From Malus domestica (lineage: Eukaryota; Streptophyta; Magnoliopsida; Rosales; Rosaceae), in assembly GCF_042453785.1 (NCBI RefSeq), contig NC_091669.1, forward strand, positions 15,855,001-15,919,000: a stretch of 64,000 nt of DNA, given 5' to 3'. The position numbers were made by a program, and so were the translations under genes. Of the stretch, positions 54,813 through 64,000 are shown one piece after another; positions within the stretch are counted from its first letter, which is position 1; each line of letters begins with the position of its first letter. Under the pieces are notes generated by a model. It was not told the DNA's origin. It made no database searches and saw nothing but the letters and a program-made list of their open reading frames with translations.

Positions 54813-55163
54813 CCATTGGGCTTCCAAATAGGTATAATCTTATTCTACACTTTCCTATCTTCATTTTGATATTTTATGGGTCGAATTTGGTTAAGAAACG
54901 ATTGAGTTACCAAACTTTGAAAATTGCCAAAAGAGTTTTTAACGGAATGACCAAAATCATGGATGGTGGACAATCTTAGAGACCATTTCTATTGATTTTC
55001 AATCTCAGGGACTATTTTGTATAATAACCCTAAATCTTTTGAGCAAAAGCACATAAATCGAAGAATGCAGAGTATCCAACCAAAAGTACACAAACAAAAA
55101 CTCCGACACTAAAACTTTTTTATGCAAATGGTGATGTTATTGGAATCTAAAAATCTCATTGTG
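54813..55163. other. Repeat-flanking sequence
   Basis: Inverse copies of the AATGGTCCCTGAGATT wording (TTTTCAATCTCAGGGACTAT near 54995) pair with the stretch left of the long hairpin. The hairpin may therefore sit inside a larger foldback of the 53000 type. No gene is present. Confidence 0.4.
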
Positions 55164-55335
55164 TGTCACTCAGTATTATGAGTTTAGTGATATTTCTTTT
55201 CATTTGTAAGTGAGATGTCTTAGATTCAATTCTCGTCAAATGCGAATTTGAATAACATTATTCCTAACCTATTGTAAGGCTAAACATGCCCCTTTCTCTT
55301 AATGTATATAATATTGTTTGTTCAAAAAAAAAAAT
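55164..55335 (+). mobile_element. SINE copy with a target duplication
   Basis: GTAAGTGAGATGTCTTAGATTC (degenerate B-box), CAAATGCGAATTTGAATAAC, TATTGTAAGGCTAAACATGC and AATATTGTTTGTTC plus a poly-A tail match the family of 26938-27110. AAATCTCATTGTG before and AAATCTCATGTG after the element are the likely duplicated target. Confidence 0.7.
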
Positions 55336-56160
55336 CTCATGTGCTTTATATATTTAGAAAGAAACTCCATTTATGAGGAAGTAATGCAAAAAGAAAACAA
55401 AATTGAGGACCAAAGTGGAACAACGACTAAAATAATGAGAAAATGTGTAATAAACTCTGTTTATGCGATACAAATAAAGAGGTTTTAACTCCCCAATAAT
55501 TAGGTCCCTGATAAAAACAAATTTTGTTGTAAAATTAGTGGGATGAATGCCCACATGCATTTGGCATAAGATGAGAAGACTTTAGAATAGTGAATTAATA
55601 GTGGAGGTGTGATATTGTCAAAAAGAGCAATGATTTTTCTATTTGTATATCACGGATGTAGCTCTATAAATAAAGTATTCAGCGTGTTATTAAAATATAC
55701 ATTGCAAAAGAAAGAACTAAATAAATAATATCAATATCTCTCTCTTCCTTTCTTTATCTGCCATTCTTTTGTGTTATAGCTACTAAAATTATAATGTGAT
55801 ATTTTACACCTGATTCACTTATGTCCCGGCAAAAATTCTTTCTCTAACTTTTGCTTATTTATAACAAATTTAAGAATATCGTTGATATTTTTGGAGAATC
55901 TTCCTCTATTTTCTCGCATTCCAATTTCCACCAGACGCCACCACACCACTGAGCTTGTCGATTCTCTCTCTCTTGGTGTCATCATGCAACATCTACAACT
56001 CTTGGTATTGACACTTGACAAAGTCACCCCAACTTAATCAATCTTTTCACTGATGACTTGCAAAATCTCTTTCTAGATCGATTTAATTTCTAGAGGTAAG
56101 TGAATAATCTTCCTTTTAAGATTACTAGCTTTCATGCATGTGCGTGACGTGTTATACGTG
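55336..56160. other. Intergenic, no gene supported
   Basis: AT-rich. Short frames on the minus strand (55354-55560, 55815-56027) are not recognised. No repeat ends were identified before the LTR at 56161. Confidence 0.4.
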
Positions 56161-57086
56161 TGTAGACATCGAAATTTCGGTAAATAAATGTTGACCGATA
56201 AATCAAAGTTTCAACGCTCATGTACTACATAAATTTTACACGTAGCGTGCGACTCAACGAAAATTGAAATGAGTTGGAAAAGTCATCAAATAGGACACGT
56301 GTCAACACCTGGCAGAAACGACTTATTTCATCTGGGATATTATATTCAAAATTAGGCCTTGAAAAATTCTATAAATACAAGCCCATTTCATTCATTTGGG
56401 AGGAACCAATTCATATTACACCTTGAAGCTCCGAAGCTCTGAAACTCCGAAGCTCTCAAGCATCCAGGTTCCCGAAGAATCAAGAAAGCGTTCTTCGTTC
56501 TTCGTTCATCGTTCTTCCAAGATCAAGCCCCAACGGCCTTTTGGATCAACAATCATCCACCAATTCAAGATCAAGCCCCGACGGCCCTTGAAGAAAGTGT
56601 TCTTCGTTCATCGTTCATCCAAGATCAAGCCCCAACGGCCTTTTGGATCAACAATCATCCACCAATTCAAGATCAAGCCCCAACGGCCCTTGAAGAACTT
56701 CCACCAATTCAAGATCAAGCCCCGACGGCCCTTGAAGAAAGCACCATCGTTCATCATCCGTTCATTCAAGATCAAGCCCAAAAGCCCTTGAAGATCCGTT
56801 CATCACTGTTCTTCAAGATCAAGCCCCAACGGCTCCTTGAAGATCCGCTCAAATCCACCTTCAAAGATCAAGCCCACGGCCCCTTGAAGAAGCTTCCAAC
56901 TGTTCATCCAAGATCAAGCCTTGACGGCCCTTGGATCAACGAAATATCCACAAATCAACACCTTACGGAGATCGAATCAGAGGATCAAAATTGAGAGAGA
57001 TTGTAACCCAAAATCATCTAAATACAAATATTTGTTTGTGCACGTCGTTCTTGTCTCTTTCGTTTCAGGAATTTTCCGTGTTCACA
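56161..57086 (+). repeat. LTR of the gypsy element with internal AAGATCAAGCC repeats
   Basis: It begins TGTAGACATCGAAATTTCGG and ends TTTTCCGTGTTCACA, 926 bp. A TATA box (TCTATAAATACAAG) lies near 56369. Downstream of it AAGATCAAGCC followed by a CCAACGGCC-type block occurs about nine times between 56518 and 56920. Frames reading FKIKPRRPLKK through these repeats are by-products. Confidence 0.75.
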
Positions 57087-57088
57087 AA

Positions 57089-57108
57089 TTGGCACGCCCA
57101 GTGGGACC
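57089..57108 (+). other. Primer binding site of the gypsy element
   Basis: TTGGCACGCCCAGTGGGACC lies two bases inside the LTR end. The position and TTGGC..-type sequence fit a tRNA-primed minus-strand start; the tRNA is not assigned. Confidence 0.7.
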
Positions 57109-57383
57109 ATCTCTACCTCTCATCTCTTTCTCTGTTCAAGGAATCCAAGCACACCTCAAAGTCAATGGCATCAAGCAAGGGATAAGCCGTTCTTGCAACC
57201 ACTGAGGGAAGGATCCTAAGCACTTCTGCCGCAAACGGACAATCCATTGGCCCCACAACCGCTCCTCAACATGCCACTTCAAAATTGGTGCCGCTAAAAG
57301 AGCAAGGGGAGCATCCAAGGTGTGAGTATGTCATCAACCTGACCTAGCTGGGGGCACCGAAGCATGATGTTGGGGCACACAAG

Positions 57384-57749
57384 ATGACATCCCAAAGCAG
57401 CCAACGACGTTCTTCATCAGCATCCTGGATGTCTAAAGGAAAGTCACGTCTATTGGTCGCACAAGTCATGACTATCGGCGTTACCTCCGTTGAAGAACAA
57501 CTGGCTCAAATGAATGAATCGATCGCGAGGCTAACACGGATTGTTGAAGAAAAAGACTTGCAAATCGCTGCACTCGTCAGCCGACTGGAGCCACAGGGCG
57601 ACGAGAACCCCGACCCAGAGAATGATCCACTAAAGAGAAGAGATGACGAAGAAGATGAGCCTCAAGTGGAGAAAAACGATGTGAAGCCGAAGCCAGACCA
57701 AGCAGCGGCACTCATGGGATCTCTTTCTATCCAGCAGCTGCAAGAGATG
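57384..57749 (+). pseudogene. Gypsy gag N-terminus, cut by the copia insertion
   Basis: The frame starts MTSQSSQRRSSSASWMSK. It contains a coiled coil (VEEQLAQMNESIARLTRIVE), an acidic linker (PENDPLKRRDDEEDEPQ) and the beginning of a conserved block (MGSLSIQQLQEM). After that the frame runs into the copia LTR and stops. Gag would build the particle. Confidence 0.75.
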
Positions 57750-59557
57750 TGTTGGAAATGTGCCCTAAAGCCAATCATGTGATGATACTTTACGGACATT
57801 TCACATGTTAAACTAATCTAGTTTTACATATAAAGGGCAAAGATTATTGTTTGAGCCGTCTCATATAAATGTTATATGCTTAAACGATAAAGTCCAAGGA
57901 ATATGTGATTGGGAGAATGTAATATAATGAAGTTAGATTCATGAGACCATTCTTTCGTAGACACATCCTAAATGTTCCTGATCATAGGATTGCCAATTGG
58001 GCATTGACAGTCCGTTAAGATCAGTACGTACTATGTCTTCTCTCAGGGAGAGTGATTAGTCTCGAGTCATTGGTGTGTGTGACATCAAGACAAGTACGGT
58101 AGGTGCTCAATAGAGAATGAGTTCACTGAACGCGATCAACGAAGAGTTCTCATATTCCATGTCACATGAGAACTCATGGTTGGGATAATGCAAAGTAGTC
58201 CTTTGACCTGAGGCATCATAGTTGTCTTGTGGTTAAGTCTTTGATCTTTGATTATGTCAAATTCATTCCATCAGGAGGGTGTCCACGGCATCGTTGGGGT
58301 CAAGCCACTTATCTATGGAGACAAGTGAATGCGCAACAAGGGATCTCTAACCTTCAAACCGTTTGAGGGAGAATACTCTCTGATATGATTTGAATCTCTG
58401 GCCAGAGTATGAATGAGATTTGGGAATGCGTTCCTAATCACATTCAAGGTAATCATATAAGCACAAGACACACATTGGATAGTGGACATGAGCAAATGAA
58501 CTATCAAACCAAACAATGTGGTCAAGAGTATTAGATTAGAGAAAGACCGTATTGCATTTGTAATCCCGAACTGAATAGGTTCTCTAACCTCTTCTGATTA
58601 GCTTGGGTAACCATGATATGCTGCTAGGTGTCACTCATGGTTTGTGGAAGCCCTAAACGTGTGTAATCACTAAAGGGAGAATTGAAAATAGTTTCAATTC
58701 ACAATCGATGTAAAATGGTTTTAATCGCCCACTACCTCGCTAAAAGGAACCTAATGGATCGCACACCATAAGAGGTGGAGATTGGATATTAAACGGAAAT
58801 GAGTAAGAATGATTAAATGGTTTAATCATTTATTTATGGCAAGGATTAATTAATATGTTAATTAATCAAACGAATAAGTTCGTTAAAGACTTCAGGATAG
58901 TTTTGGACCTTAAGGCCCAATGGGCTTCGAACGTCAAGCCCATTAACTTAAGTTATATGACAATTTAATGAATAAAGATTCATTAAGGCCCAAAAGCCCA
59001 AAAATCCCAAGATGGCCGGCCATAGTGTATGAATTAGGGTATTGGTTATTTAGGTCACTTAAAGAAGTGACTATATAAATGACTTTATAACTAAAATTCA
59101 TTAAGGGTTTTATTTTGGGGAAAATTGGTGAGAATTGTCTCTCCATTTCTCTCTAAAGAGGCCAACACCTTGGAGGGTGCATCTAGCAATCCTACTACTC
59201 CAAGGTCACTCATTTCTTCTACAATCTAACCTTGGTGAAGAGACTTAGAGGTTCTCAATTTTGGGAACTTAGAGAACCTATTCTTCCATCCAAATCCATG
59301 GATCTAAGAAGCAAGGAATGAAGGCCCTATCTCTTTGGGTGATTAGCCTTTGCTTATGCAAAGAGGAATCTACAAAGGTATTAATTTCAACTCACTTTGT
59401 TTTGAGTTGATTCTTGGTTCACCAATCTACTAGGCTTTGAATTTCATGGGTAATGTTTTGTTTTTGAGTGCATGTAAGCATGATTCCGCCTTTAATTGTT
59501 AATTGCATGCTATATGATGTTGCTCAAATGAACATGTTTTCACAAAATAATCCTTCA
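57750..59557 (+). repeat. 5' LTR of the copia element
   Basis: The LTR starts TGTTGGAAATGTGCCCTAAA and ends ATAATCCTTCA, directly before the primer binding site. A possible TATA box is GACTATATAAATGAC near 59070. 1.8 kb is long for a copia LTR. Short frames inside are not genes. Confidence 0.8.
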
Positions 59558-59559
59558 AG

Positions 59560-59572
59560 TGGTATCAGAGCC
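59560..59572 (+). other. Primer binding site (initiator tRNA-Met type)
   Basis: TGGTATCAGAGCC is the standard complement of the 3' end of initiator tRNA-Met in plant copia elements and fixes the LTR end. Confidence 0.9.
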
Positions 59573-62500
59573 TAGGTCTAGTAGTTGGTGAATCCTTTTG
59601 GGTTTTGTGGTTCATAAGTTTGTGATTTAAAAGTTGTAATTGTTACAAGCTTTATTCTTGCTTCTTTGAATGTAAATTTTGTTGGAAAATTTGTCATCTC
59701 AAATGTTGTAGATGTTGTTCATATGAGCATGAATATTGGAGCTAAAATTTGGTGCCATGCTTTTGGGAAAATTCGGCCAAATCCAAAGGGTGGATTTTTG
59801 GGTTCTTGTTTGACTTGTTAAAAGTGTTTTAATGTGTTCTTTGGAACCCCTAAGTACCCTAGTTTGGTTAGATGTTATTTCCCTTAAGTAAGAATGGTTT
59901 TGGAATGTTTTTGGGTGAAAAAAGTTCATGGGAAAATTTGGGTTTTTCATGGATGTTCTTCATTGTTCTTGATGTTCTTGCCAAGAACAAAAAGGTTTGG
60001 TGTTTTGATTCAAAGTTTTGATTTATTTCATAAAGTTTATGTGATATGTTTTTAAATGATTTATCATGTATTTAAAGTGTTAGATATTTGTATAAATGAT
60101 GATTGAAATAATTGTGATTGAATTATTTCATAAACTTATCTTACATACACTTGCATGTTTTTGACAAAACTCACAAATCAACACACACACCAACCTTATC
60201 CCTCCCCAAAACCGGCCACTCCCTCAAAGGGAGTACTTTTGGGGCTTTTATGCAATTACATAAAGTTTTGATACTTTTGTGTATTTGCACTTTGGCCCAA
60301 AAGTTTACGTTTTTACGTTTAGGTCCAAAAACGCTAAAGGACAAATTGTTTTGTTCCTTTAATGAAGTTTTTGCATTATTAAAAGTTTGGGTTCTAGTTG
60401 TATTTACATGAAGTAGTGACTTTTGTGTATTGTACAAAGTGACCCCAAAAGTTTTTGTTATTGCAATATAGCCCAAAAAGTTGTGGTTATTGCATGATGG
60501 CCCAAATAGGATGAGAACAAAATTGTTTTGTCTCTTTAAATGAGAATTGGATTTTCATTTTGTTTAGCTCCATTTAAATCAATTTTATGGATACAAAAAC
60601 CAAATGAAAATGTTGCATTCAATTTAATTAGTTAAAGTGTTAATTAATTAAAGGGTGATTATGAACCTAAGCCTAATATAATTGAGCTATGTGAAATGCC
60701 GTTTCAAATTTGTTTGAACCATGGGAATGAGTAGATTAGATTTTGGTTGTAATTTGATTTGATCAAATGTTGTAAAAGGGCTTAAGCTCTTCTTTACTTT
60801 AAAGTAATTTGTTATATGCAAATGTTGTAATGAGCATAAGCTCACCTTTACTTTGAAGTACTTCTTTCTTGCTTTATTTGATATGCATGAAAATGAAGTA
60901 GTTGGGTCCAACGCCCCTAAGACAACACGCCTTAATGTGATTAAACGCGTAACTAAAATTAATCACCATCCCTAGACCGAGATTCAACACAAGGCTCGTG
61001 TTGAATCTAAACAAAGGTTCATAATCATCCTAAGGCCCTAAGGCAACTATGTAGTCCATCAAATGAATGCAAAGTTTATGTTAGTAGTATCATATACTCT
61101 TGCTTTAAAAATCGTTTTATAAGCATAGTGGGAGTATTATGTACAACTAAAACAATGAGATGGACCAATAGTTGTAATAGGACCAAAATTGTTTTAATAG
61201 AGATTAAAATGAATATTTATATGTGATGAGACCTAAAACCCTCAACCAAACCAATATTAAGTTGATAAGCGGAGAGTGCTTAGAACACTCTTTCGTGGCC
61301 TTCCACCGTGGTGGGCTTCAATCGTTTGTGACTCGTACAATGTATTCGTCCAGTTCTGGGGTTGCAAAGTATGTGCTTACATTCAGGAGAAGCCTATAAA
61401 CATATGATGAAGTGAAAGGTAGGCAACGAGTGTGGCCAATATGGAGTTCTTCTGAGGCCATTCTTGAACCCCTACTTGAACTAGCATGGTGGGAATGACT
61501 TAACTAAGTGCAATGGTGCCAATATGGAGTTCTTCTGAGGCATCATTCTCTAGAGGCCAAACGAGATGGGTACTTGCATTAGTTGCAAATGAGTAAGCGT
61601 ACTCTCTCATTATTATTGTTGCTAGCCAATATGGAGTTCTTCTGAGGTGAGCTTGGTAATAGTGAGCCTCCCATAACCTACTAAGAGTTTCATCCAAAAC
61701 TCTCGAATTCCAATGAGGGATATGGAATTTGCCAAAAATAGTGGGTGATGCTATTTGATTTAAAGACCCGAATCAAATGGCTTAAAATCAATCAATCTAT
61801 ATTCGTTATGTATTTGTTTACCAATATATTTGCAAACGCTATCCAACACTTGACAAATAAAAACCGAATGTTTTAGTTTCCGGACTTAGGTACCACAATC
61901 CCAAAGAATGTCTTAAATGGATTGTATATGTACCTAAGTAGTCTCATCCTCAAAATCTTCCTAATGATAATGTATCATTGGAAGAACATGTTAGATAAGT
62001 CTATCATGAAGAGGACAACACAAACAACCAATGCTTAATCCTTTGTTAAATGAACAAAGGAACTTATGAAGATTAGCATAATGACAAGGACACTTTTAGT
62101 GTTATTAGTTCTTCACTTACAAATCGTTGTATGAAGAAATAATAGTTGCTTTGAACAACCCTTAGTCAATGCAAACACTAGTGCTTGTTTCTTTGTTAAA
62201 TGAACAAAGAACTTGAGAAGAGAAAGCACAAAGGCATGGACACTTAATATGCCATGATTCTTCACTTACAATTTGTTGTATGAAGAAATGAGAGTTGCCT
62301 TGTACAACTCTTGAAGGTTTGTAATTATGTTTAGAACATAATGGTTGGTTGACAAAAATAGTCCATTAACATGAACTTATGATGATTTTGAATCATTGAA
62401 TGTTGAAGTGATAAAACACTTAACGAGACGGAAACTAGGCAAGGATTTCACCTTTGTGTCCCTATCCTAATGGTTCACTAAGTTTATTGTAAACTATGTA
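59573..62500 (+). other. Copia leader/internal region without intact gag
   Basis: No open frame of gag type remains. A 23-bp motif GCCAATATGGAGTTCTTCTG (plus AGG) occurs three times (61435, 61518, 61625). AACTT..GAAG and TGAAGAAAT blocks recur in 62040-62290, where two stretches of about 120 bp (from CCTTTGTTAAATGAACAAAG and CTTTGTTAAATGAACAAAG) are duplicated. Confidence 0.55.
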
Positions 62501-62859
62501 GTGAACAATAAACCACATGCTCTCCAAAATTGTTTGATGTGCATAACACAATTGAAAAAGGTTTCAAGAGAGATAGTGGGAGTTTAGGGACCATGACTAA
62601 TGTAGTCAAAGGTGAAAGTCAAATAAAGAAGATAAATAACTCCAAGGGAACAAACTTTCTTTATGAAAGGATGGATATTGGAAGGGGTATTTGCAAGAAA
62701 TGTCTTGCAAGTGTCAAGGACACACCTTTCGAAGGTGTTGTAAATTGTTCTTGAAAAGTTCAAAACAGTTGGTTCTTCTACTTGAATGCTTGATTCCGTA
62801 TTAGTGACTATGTTTTACAATCGTTGTAAAAGTGTGGCTAATAAGAAGTAGAAGATTAA

Positions 62860-64000
62860 TGAGAGAAGAGAAAGTACTTCACATTCGAAACGTGAATCAA
62901 ATGTAGATCTCTGCGAAAGCAGATGGTACTTACTTCCTCATATGAACTACCAAAGAAATTGGAAAAACATAGATTGTCTTTATATTCCAATTTTAAGGAA
63001 CTAAATTCCGTCACTATGTGAAATGGATAAATGTTTTGTTTGACAAAACAATGTTCTTTATTAATCAATGATTGGATTATGGTAATCTAATTAATTATCT
63101 CTATAGTAGAGATAATATGGTAGTGTTAACTGTTTAGAAGAAAATGATGCTTAAAACCCAAAAGGTTGCAAGGTAGTGACTAATCCCAACTAAAGTTGTG
63201 ATACCTCTAAAACATAAATTACGAGTTGGTCATAAATGGACGCTTTGGATCGTTAGATCCGGATCCAATACCTTCTTGTTAAAATTGTATAGAGGCAAAA
63301 TGTTCGAATCTTTATCACAAAGTTGTTGAGGCCAATTCACTTAGATGTTAGTGGCACTTGTCCACAAACATAAATACTACTCATGTTGAATAACATTCAC
63401 CGAAGATCACTCTCGGTTGGACTATAGTTTATTCTGAATAAACACAAGTCCGAATACTTTGCAATGTTTCAAAGAATTCAAGAAATGTAAGTTGATGAGT
63501 AAGACATCTAAAGTAATTACCTCCTTAGATTTGATCCAAGGAAAAGTAACACTTTAGATGAGTTTCCTTGATAGATATCAAGGAAAATAGCATCATAAGA
63601 TAATATATTTCTCCATTAGGAGAAGAACGAACTCGAATAAGATTTAGTTCGTTAGATGTTATCTATTACCTATATATAGGATATATACTTCTAAAACAAT
63701 ATGATTGTCAATGAGAAGATCTTCCAATATTTTCATGACTCCATAAGATGTAGTTGGAAAGAAAGACAAATCTTAAAGCATGTTAAGATTTGGGGTTGTG
63801 TGCTAATAAGCAATATTTGTTTGATAACAAACTTGTAGGATATCCTTAAAATAACTTTTGGATATCGCTTCTATAAACCAACTAACAAATGTTGTTTTGT
63901 TGGGTAGTTCATTGTAATTCTACAATGTGATTTGCCTAAAAGCAAATGAACGAGAGATAGAACTCGAAGAATGGGTTCTTTGAGAGACAAGAAAGTAATC
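62860..64000 (+). pseudogene. Decayed copia integrase region
   Basis: Through many stops one can read pieces of the copia GAG-pre-integrase and integrase: RPIHLDVSGTCPQ near 63330, FTEDHSRLDYSLF-like text near 63400, CFKEFKKC near 63475, and HVKIWGCVLISN followed by TFGYRFYKPTNKC near 63780-63890. These follow family order. No frame longer than about 75 codons survives, so the copy is old or heavily mutated although its LTR and primer site are clear. Confidence 0.6.

Larger units (their letters stand above)
56161..57749 (+). mobile_element. Ty3-gypsy-type LTR retrotransposon, interrupted in gag
   Basis: A 5' LTR (56161-57086), a primer binding site (57089-57108) and the start of gag (57384-57749) are visible. 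At 57750 the reading frame is cut by the LTR of a copia element. The rest of this element lies beyond that insertion, outside the window. Assignment to gypsy rests on the TTGGCACGCCCAGTGGGACC-type binding site and the gag style. Confidence 0.7.
57750..64000 (+). mobile_element. Long-LTR Ty1-copia retrotransposon, degenerate, truncated by window
   Basis: A 1.8-kb 5' LTR is followed by an initiator-tRNA type primer binding site and a long, mostly non-coding internal region. Decayed copia integrase text is visible from about 63300 to the end of the window. It is inserted in the gag of the gypsy element. The 3' LTR is outside the window. The 5 bases before it are AGATG, so the same bases should follow the 3' LTR. 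Confidence 0.8.

Noticed and set aside
56396..56994. Protein with FKIKPRRPLKK repeats
   Set aside because: It is a translation of the LTR-internal AAGATCAAGCC repeats in a non-coding leader.
60171..60476. 101-residue minus-strand frame
   Set aside because: It lies antisense in the copia leader and is not recognised.

Overview
The window is eukaryotic plant nuclear DNA. The genes carry GT-AG introns and plant-specific families, there is a nuclear tRNA-Leu(AAG), and more than half of the sequence is recognisable transposable-element DNA of plant type. The gene and repeat families suggest a woody eudicot, probably Rosaceae (apple or pear relatives). That is an inference from recalled families and was not checked by any search.

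Left region (1-9157): one decayed Tat/Ogre-type Ty3-gypsy retrotransposon on the minus strand. It has a 5' LTR, a primer binding site, gag, and pol with protease, RT, RNase H, a second (archaeal-type) RNase H and integrase. Its 3' untranslated region holds four unrelated tandem arrays, including nine 95-bp units that each contain an inverted repeat. The 3' LTR is outside the window. The U3 part of the 5' LTR carries a triplicated G-box plus CCAAT module.

Host genes, left to right: a membrane-anchored proline-rich DUF4408/DUF761 protein (9998-11782, minus); a ribosomal L18a-like membrane protein (15796-16851 plus a 5' UTR exon near 19043-19200, minus); tRNA-Leu (19972-20052); RNA polymerase I subunit RPA49 (22985-26526, plus, 4 exons); a clade A PP2C of HAB1 type, an ABA co-receptor phosphatase (28705-31408, minus, 4 coding exons plus a 5' UTR intron); a USP-domain receptor-like cytoplasmic kinase without U-box (43569-47520, plus, 9 exons); and an LRR receptor kinase pseudogene (about 48140-52985, minus) that is split by a PIF/Harbinger transposon. 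The genes share no operon-like organisation. The PP2C and the kinases are signalling proteins, while RPA49 and the tRNA serve basic RNA metabolism.

Between the genes lie many mobile elements: PIF/Harbinger elements and MITEs with TAA/TTA target duplications, Mutator-like foldbacks with 9-bp duplications, a hAT element with an 8-bp duplication, tRNA-derived SINEs, RTE-type LINE fragments, solo LTRs and several long hairpin-forming inverted repeats. The right end (56161-64000) is a nest: a Ty3-gypsy element whose gag is interrupted by a long-LTR Ty1-copia element that runs off the window.

I saw no clearly unknown multigene system. The most unusual structures are the hairpin-bearing satellite of the Tat element, the triplicated stress-type enhancer in its LTR, the Harbinger insertion in the kinase activation segment with its TGACGTCA-centred palindromes, and the long near-perfect foldbacks.
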